Of a stretch of 64,000 nt of DNA, positions 57,430 to 64,000 are shown one piece after another (the stretch's first letter is position 1; each line of letters begins with the position of its first letter). Both the position numbers and the translations under genes were made by a program. The notes below the pieces were generated by a model, which saw only the letters and a program-made list of their open reading frames with translations, was not told the origin of the DNA and searched no databases. Source of the DNA: Straminergon stramineum (lineage: Eukaryota; Streptophyta; Bryopsida; Hypnales; Calliergonaceae); assembly GCA_963920665.1 (NCBI GenBank), contig OY987264.1, positions 21,866,906 through 21,930,905 on the forward strand, written 5' to 3'.

Positions 57430-58020
57430 GTGCTCCGATGTCTACTTTATAGTTGACAAAGAGATTGAAACTCAAGTTTTATCCTCATTACTACTTGGAT
57501 GAAAGTTATCCTAATTTGTAAAGATACTTTGTTTGGTTATTGTCCTATCTAATAGTTGGATTTGGTGGTACTATAGCAGAGAATATATTTTTTCTAAAAT
57601 TATAAATGTGCAAGTATGTCATGTGGTTGACCAAGCCAAAGTTTCGTAGAGTCTAATCCAAAATTGGATTTTAGAAAAATGAGGTCATAGATTGAAAGAA
57701 TACAAAAATTTCTAAAAATCACCATGTCAAGAAAACCTTACTTCAAATCCATTGCAACTAATTTTACTCAAAAAATGATAATATTTTGCTTGTAATTAAA
57801 TTTTGAATGAATTTTGAAATTTTCCTTTCAAAATTTATCAAAAAAAAGTTGGTGATGGCATTGGAGAATCTAACCATATGGATGGAATCTAAAATTCACA
57901 TCCAACCACTTTTATTTATATACGAATTCAATGATATTCTTCCAAAGAGCACTTTATAATGATTTCTCTCAAATTGTCAATTTTGGAGAAGACTTTTGAC
58001 ATTTAGGGGTTAATGATGAA
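57430..58020 (-). repeat. Dispersed repeat R3, inverted copy
   Basis: The reverse complement aligns with 52740-53330. Shared landmarks: 'tttgataaattttgaaagga', TTACAAGCAAAATATTATCATTTTTTGAGTAAAAT, 'atggatttgaagtaaggtt', TGACCTCATTTT, ATCCAATTTTG, ATGACATACTTG, 'ccaaatccaactattagat' and 'aactttcatccaagtagtaa'. With the copy at 52.7 kb it forms a ~590 bp inverted pair about 4.1 kb apart. Confidence 0.8.
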
Positions 58021-58699
58021 AACTTAGTCAATCATTCAAAACTTTAAATGCTCAAAATACGAATTCTACTTCTTTTAAATTTAAAAGTGAATTGCTTTGA
58101 AATAAATTTGACAAAAATTACTTGATTTTTCTTAGTTTGATAGTATAAATCATTATTCTTCATGATTCTTAACTTAAAACAACAGCTAAAACTTGAAAAA
58201 TATGTATTGTATAGCCCATCAAAGTTTCATTCAATAACCTTTTGTCTTAAGGGATTAACACAAATTCACCATTGTGTAGACATTTTGGATGATAGGTGGA
58301 TTTCTTCCAATTATCATTGGGTATAATTCTAAACAATCTATCTTACTTTAAGTTTAATTTATAATTTTTGAAAATAAATAGGATTTAATAAGTGCATAGT
58401 ATGTGGTTTTCTTTTAAAGTATTCTTGTATTTTAAGGTTCTAAATCATCTCCAAGACCTCTTAAGATTAAATTAAAATCAAATAAAGAAATAAACATATT
58501 GCAAAAATTTGAATATAATAATCATTAGGATTTCTTCTTCAAAATTGATTTTTGATTCTACTGAATATGTGCATGAACAATTATCTATCTAAATATAAAA
58601 TAAAAAAATAATATTTTGGTAGAATTTCATTTAACCTTAAGTTTGTCAATGTCAAGATGTGTTGCCTTAAACATGTAGGGCAATAACAGTAGGATATAA

Positions 58700-59560
58700 G
58701 ATGAATCAAGGATGAGTTTTAATTCCTAAATGCCCAATGTACCTAATATTGGGGTTGATAAAACTTTAAAGTTGAATAAAATCATATTTGATTAGTACTT
58801 TTGGTATTTAAAAAGTGAATTCCCTTTAAAATCTTTTTTTAGCATCAAAAATCCAATTTTGAAAAAATATTTATGATTTTTTTATTCAAGAGTTCTTATA
58901 GGGGTATCCATTGAACATCTTAATTTTCTAGTATTAAAGGCTGTTGGAGATGAGGTTAAAATTTTAATAAATCTTGGAGGGAAATCACATTAGAAATTCA
59001 TTTAAAATCTTTTGTGGAGTAGATTTTGAGAAGCAATAAATTTACTATGGATTTATATGTAATGTCCTTCAAGATCATAACTCTTTCATGACCACAATTT
59101 TAGATTTGACATGTTGAACGTGGATTAAAAAGCATCAATTTTCATTCAAATTTTTAACACCATCATAATCAAATAATATAATCTTTCAATCCATATGTGA
59201 TATTTTTGTGTTTACCTTTCTAGAGTAATTCATAGCGCTTCTAGTTTGAAATTGTATAGTTACAAATAATAGAAAAATGATAAAATTTATTAAAGCTTTA
59301 GCATTGTTCAATGGTAATAGTGTGTGAGTATGGAAATGCGAGCATGTAAGCCTTGAGTATATGTATAAGTGGATATACTATAACCATAGAAGGTGCTTAT
59401 AACATAAGCACCTATAAAATAGGTTACTATAACATAGCTACACCATAATCATAAAAGGTTTTTATTATATAGACACCTTTAACATAGGAATATGGTCTTC
59501 TAGGCTCATAGACTCACGTAGTCATGCTTAATTATTCTATAATATTTCAAAAATATACTC
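58700..59560 (+). repeat. Dispersed repeat R3, copy 2
   Basis: Direct relative of 52590-53660 plus 54420-54760. It starts with AATGCCCAATGTACCTAATATTGG and TAAAACTTTAAAGTT, continues with 'gtattaaaggctgttggaga', and ends with 'cttctagtttgaaattgtat' and a GTGTGAGTATGG word. Near its end, 59391-59400 and 59404-59413 form a perfect 10-bp hairpin, and a ~65 bp piece (59380-59510) is duplicated. Confidence 0.7.
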
Positions 59561-60424
59561 TTGTATGATTTTGTAGACCCTATTTATTTTAAAAAATATA
59601 TAAGTTTTAAGCCCAAGGATTAATATGCACTGTATTTGAATTCATGTCATTTCTCAACTATTTTACTAGTGCCCTCCAAGAAGAAATTTAATTTTTCCAT
59701 GTAATTTTACTAAACAAAATGAAGTTGGGGTATAAAGTGTTTTTTTTTTGTATGAATTTAATAATATAAATAATAAAAAAGAAGAATATTTTTAAAAATT
59801 GAGTCATATAGAAAGCCAAATGAAAAGAAGAAAATTAATTACTTTTCAAGACTCCATAGATAGCCTACTTGTCAAAAGTAGAATGGCAAAAAGTCCATCA
59901 TTATTCTTTATAAGTTGGTTAGGCAGATTGACTCCACATTTAACCAATGCTACAACCACCTATTCTACAATGATAAAAATGCTTAGAAATTTTGATGAAA
60001 TTCAAGTGGTCATGAATAGATTTTATATGTAAATTTTTTTACTTGATTTAAATACAAAATGTCTTTCTTTGTATAGCCAGAAAATAGGGTTTAGAAATCT
60101 AGAAAGATTTTGCAATAGCATTATATTCAAGAGCTTTAAATCACACTACCATAATCTTTCAATATTGAATCCATCTACAAGAGCAACATCAATACATGTT
60201 AATATTTTGGAAAAAAATACTTTTGAAAGTTGCTAATAAATCCTACTTACTATGAAGCCTCTTTGAATTGATAAATATTTTAACATAATTTTGACTGTAA
60301 AGTTGAATTTGAAATAATTAAAGAACACCTAACAAAAGATGATATAAATGACTTTTTTTAGGTTTTTGAAATCAATCGACTTCAAACTTGGAGGCTTAAA
60401 GAAAATATTTGAAAGCAAAATCTG
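59561..60424. other. AT-rich upstream flank of the orphan gene
   Basis: A + open frame of 77 codons (59799-60032) has protein-like content and ends with a donor-like GTAAAT after ATGAATAGATTTTAT. An acceptor-like TTTTTTTAG precedes 60360. These could be upstream exons of the 60.4 kb gene, but the direct frame through 60360-60424 meets a TGA 12 codons into or before the ATG region, so no model was fixed. Confidence 0.35.
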
Positions 60425-63241
60425 ATGCAAAGAATTTGTTTTTGCTTCAAATGTGGTAAATGTTCTTGTATCATTTGCGAAGAAGAAACATCGATTACGT
60501 CTATCCATCAAAACCTTGAAGAGACATTAACTTCATGCATTGAAATTTGTACTAAGATGGTTGATATGAATGTTCATTCGCATGCACCATTTGTTGCATC
60601 ATCAACTTCAATACAGTCAACTCCCATTGTGGAATCACATCCAACCCTAGAAGATATCAAAATTGCATATCAAAAATTGCAAAGTTTAATTTCTAATCCT
60701 CTTGTTAAATTTGCTATCCCAAATGGTACAAGTACAAAACATCTTTCAACTTTCCACCAAGTTCCAGAGAAATCCAGTGTAGGTGGCTATGAACGTCAAT
60801 CTTCCTCAGGGCCATATTTTACACCAAATAAGATTGCTTACAAAGGACCATCAAGCACTAGATCAAATACCCCAACTTTATCAAATTCACATGATGGTCC
60901 TTGCCTAGCTACCCTACAAGACCTTATTAAAAAATTGAGCATAAAGAAAACACCACCAATGACACAAGAATGTTCAATTGTTGACGAATCTACTGAAAGA
61001 CTAATGAACAAACTCAAAAATCTTGATGAAATTTTACAAAATCTTGACAACTCATTACTTTGTAGAAATAGTTCACCTAAATTATTTGCATCACAAATGG
61101 AAAAAAATCACCCAATTTCAAGTTTTAAATCATTGGAGAAATCTTATTTAGCATCTAAACAAGCCAATACAAATAATATCAAATTGCTTTCAACAGAGGG
61201 AGAGTTAACATTTGCTACTCCTACTCATTCTTCAACAATTATGAGTAATTTGGAATTAAATGAAAAACCACCAATACATTTAAGAAGAGAGACAAATCTT
61301 CATGTAGATAAAAGTTGTTCAGAAAGTAGGAGCTCAGAGAGCACTCAAATTTTGCAATCATTTGCAACACCAATTATAACTAGAGAAGCACAAGATGTTC
61401 CACTATTGTTATCAAAGTTTGCTAGCTTTGGAAATGCAACCAAAGAAAATATATCAAATGAAGAAAAGGCAATGAAAGATGTAGTAGAGATGATAGCCGT
61501 GCAAGTGGGACAACAATTGTTGCAACGAATGCAATGTCTACGAAGAAGACCTTGGCGGCGGGTAAACATTGTTTTGCCCTAAAACATCTAAGGTGATAAT
61601 TTTGTCATTTTTAATTATATGTTTATACTTTTAGAAAAACTAGGATTCCAATGAGAAAAAAATTTAAACTTTTATAATTCATTAATTGATTTTGAAATTC
61701 TTTTTGCAATGCATTCAGCAACAAAAAAGATGTAAAAGGGTACCAAATAAGAAACCAACTATCAAATTTTGGAAGCAATTTCTTTCTAATTTCCAACAAC
61801 GTATGGCAAGGTGTGCAATTGGTAAAATCAAAATCAAATCTGAAATTCTTATAGTTTATGAATACATACTATATTACATTAAACAATCTTCACTTAAATT
61901 GTACATTAGATGGATAAAAAGTCATAAATAACATAGAATGATTTTATCAAATGATGAAATTTTGATTTTCTAACTTCATATTGTAACATGATAATCAAAT
62001 GATTTTTGACACTAATGATTATATACTCTTATTAAAATGGTATATATGCAATAAATTATAAATAATGATATAATATAGTCATTTAATATTGAGGTTTTCA
62101 TTGTATTTGAACATGATAGATATTGTTATATTAAGAAACATATTGTAAAACTTGATTGAAACCTTACCATCATTGCAAAAAAGATTGAAAGTTTGGTTAT
62201 GTCTTTTTGATGGAAATTGTGTTATTTAGGTCAGATGAAACATTAGAAGTTGTTAAAAATCAATTGGATCAAGTTCTTAAAGAAACAAATTACAAATCAA
62301 AGAATAGTTCAATTGAAAAAGATTCAAGGTAATAATAGTTGAAGAGATTTTCGCTTGAATTTTTTTAACAAAAGAATGTATTTTAATTTGAAATTAAGAT
62401 GCTTTTGAATATTATCTCAGGGATGAACAAGGAAACATGCAAACAATAGAATCTATTAAAGATTCAGCAAGTCTTCGAAGAATTGTGAAGACCCTGGAAG
62501 AAAAATATTCCACACTATCAAATAATAGCCAACAAGTTTGTGTAAGTTACAATAACATCAATATGTTTGTATTGAATTAGTAAAATTTGCTAAGTTTAAA
62601 ACCATTGATATGTATTTTAATTTTATTGTTTTTCTATCTGGGATATTATTGGTTTATAGGTGGGAATTGAAAGGGTTGAAAAACAATGTCGTGAACACAG
62701 TATGGAACTTGAGGTAAATCATTTAATAGCTTTTTTATATTATATTTTCTATATAAAATTATAGAAATATTATTTTTATCTATCATATTTTAAAATACAA
62801 TATGTTTAATTTTTTTGTTGATGGTTACAACTATATAAATTGAGATTCATAGATACTTGATAAAAAAATTGCAAATGAAACAAATAATTGATCTAATATT
62901 CAATTTAATTTGTGTTACTAGTTATGTTGGGCAGCTATCAACCAGTTATGTATTGATAATGAATTATTTCGCAATGAACTTTTACAACAACGAGGTTTAA
63001 CTTCAATAAAAATAACTCATGAAATTTTCTAAATGAATTGATAAATATATGTGTATAAATTATATTTTTGAATATTTTTATTCAAAAAGATAAAATATTG
63101 ATGTTGAAATTATTACATATTCAAATTTATTGTCTAATTTAAACATATATACATAAAGATTATTTAGAATTCATGAAGTTTTAATTGATTTTACTTCATT
63201 CATTTGTAGACAAAACAATCTTTTTGAAGCTAAATGCATAG
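60425..63241 (+). CDS. Unrecognised multi-exon protein, Cys-rich start, coiled-coil end
   Basis: I do not recognise this protein. Seven exons with canonical splice sites and consistent phase: 60425-61561, 61719-61810, 62230-62328, 62421-62541, 62660-62713, 62922-62994, 63210-63241, giving 535 aa and a stop at 63239. It starts with a cysteine cluster (MQRICFCFKCGKCSCIICEE). A long Ser/Thr/Asn-rich, probably disordered middle follows (about 35-340). From residue 340 it is charged and helical, with coiled-coil-like stretches (SLRRIVKTLEEKYSTLS, VGIERVEKQCREHSMELE) and a closing block LCWAAINQLCIDNELFRNEL. Codons are A/T-rich, unlike the other five genes. The true start may lie upstream, since a TGA shortly before the ATG closes the frame unless splicing skips it. 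Function unknown. Confidence 0.68.
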
Positions 63242-64000
63242 AAGTCCACTTCACAGTTTATGTTTAAATTACATAACAATGAGGCATAATTGGTGCCAAT
63301 TGATGTTATAATAGACAATTGTCTATGTTATTTATTAGAAATGTCAAGTTGTAGTGATTTAGTTATTTTTTGTTCAAGCGGTTTTTAAAGAATACATCCT
63401 TAGATGCTTTAGAATTGACTACCAATTGCCTATGTATTGAAAAAATATTAAATTAGTTTTATAATAAGAACCATAGACAAAATCTTATTGGTTGTTTTTA
63501 AGACATGGTCATTGTACAACTTATGTGCTCTTTACTTAATGAGTGGTTGAGACAATAAGAAATTCTCAAATTATGCAAATAATAGGCTAATTCATTTTCA
63601 AAAACAAAAAGCAAGCAAAATAAATCATAGAAAAAATGCTTAACAAGCTAAGTTTGATTTTCAAATATAAAAATTTCCTTACAAGAAACAAGTTTTTGGT
63701 TCAAAACAAGTATAAATACTTTTTAATTTTAGTTGGTTGCTAGAAATATTAATATTATGAGATTAGAGGAAAATTGGTCAACTAGAATAGAATTCTACTA
63801 AATACATATTTTCTAGGAAGAATCTTTATCTATATTTTTATACTTGGTTTTATCACTTATAACAACTTTTTGGATTAATAATACATAAATGACTGTTTTC
63901 AAATTGAATCATTATTTAGTATTATATTTCTTAAAAATATTCAATTCCATTATTTTTTAAAAGATAATACTTAAAATATCATATATTTTATATAATTTGA
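63242..64000. other. AT-rich 3' flank
   Basis: Very AT-rich, without a further exon that fits or any recognised repeat. Confidence 0.5.

Overview
This window is plant nuclear DNA. Its genes have many introns and normal GT-AG junctions, and the encoded proteins are plant-type: an RLCK-VII kinase, a lumenal PsbP-domain protein, a MEKK1-type MAPKKK with the plant N-terminal motif, and a CCCH/LOTUS-like/RRM protein. Genes of roughly balanced base composition sit as islands in very AT-rich, repeat-filled intergenic DNA. That contrast fits a bryophyte, perhaps a moss, better than an angiosperm, but the species is an inference and was not read from a marker.

Layout. 1-5.6 kb is AT-rich repeat remnant. 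6.34-9.94 kb (+) is a six-exon PBL34/35/36-like receptor-like cytoplasmic kinase. 10-13 kb is spacer with a 53-54 bp minisatellite. 13.04-16.14 kb (+) is a seven-exon thylakoid-lumen PsbP-domain protein. 16.4-18.6 kb is spacer with a ~245 bp tandem repeat. 18.7-24.67 kb (+) is a MEKK1-type MAPKKK with a long leader and an intronless coding region. 25.9-28.7 kb is an AT-rich block flanked by a repeated ~140 bp sequence. 29.2-31.14 kb (-) is RNA polymerase II subunit RPB4 in six exons. 32.9-33.5 kb is a 54 bp minisatellite. 34-35.5, 41-43 and 55.9-56.7 kb carry related dispersed repeats in both orientations. 35.8-39.2 kb is a GC-richer transposon-like element with a ~620-codon minus-strand frame broken almost only by TAG. 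45.0-48.75 kb (-) is an eight-exon CCCH/RRM protein. 49.7-51.9 kb is a decaying ~200 bp repeat array. 52.6-59.6 kb holds three copies of another repeat family, two direct and one inverted. 60.4-63.24 kb (+) is a seven-exon AT-rich gene for an unrecognised, partly coiled-coil protein.

The recognised genes look independent: immune/stress kinase signalling (RLCK-VII and MEKK1, from one known pathway in Arabidopsis), photosystem assembly, basal transcription and RNA binding. There is no operon or gene cluster. Exon coordinates were derived by hand by matching splice sites, reading phase and family similarity. No alignment or expression data were available. The points most worth follow-up are the TAG-biased stop pattern in the 36.9-38.8 kb element, the orphan gene at 60.4 kb, and the nested, inverted repeat families.
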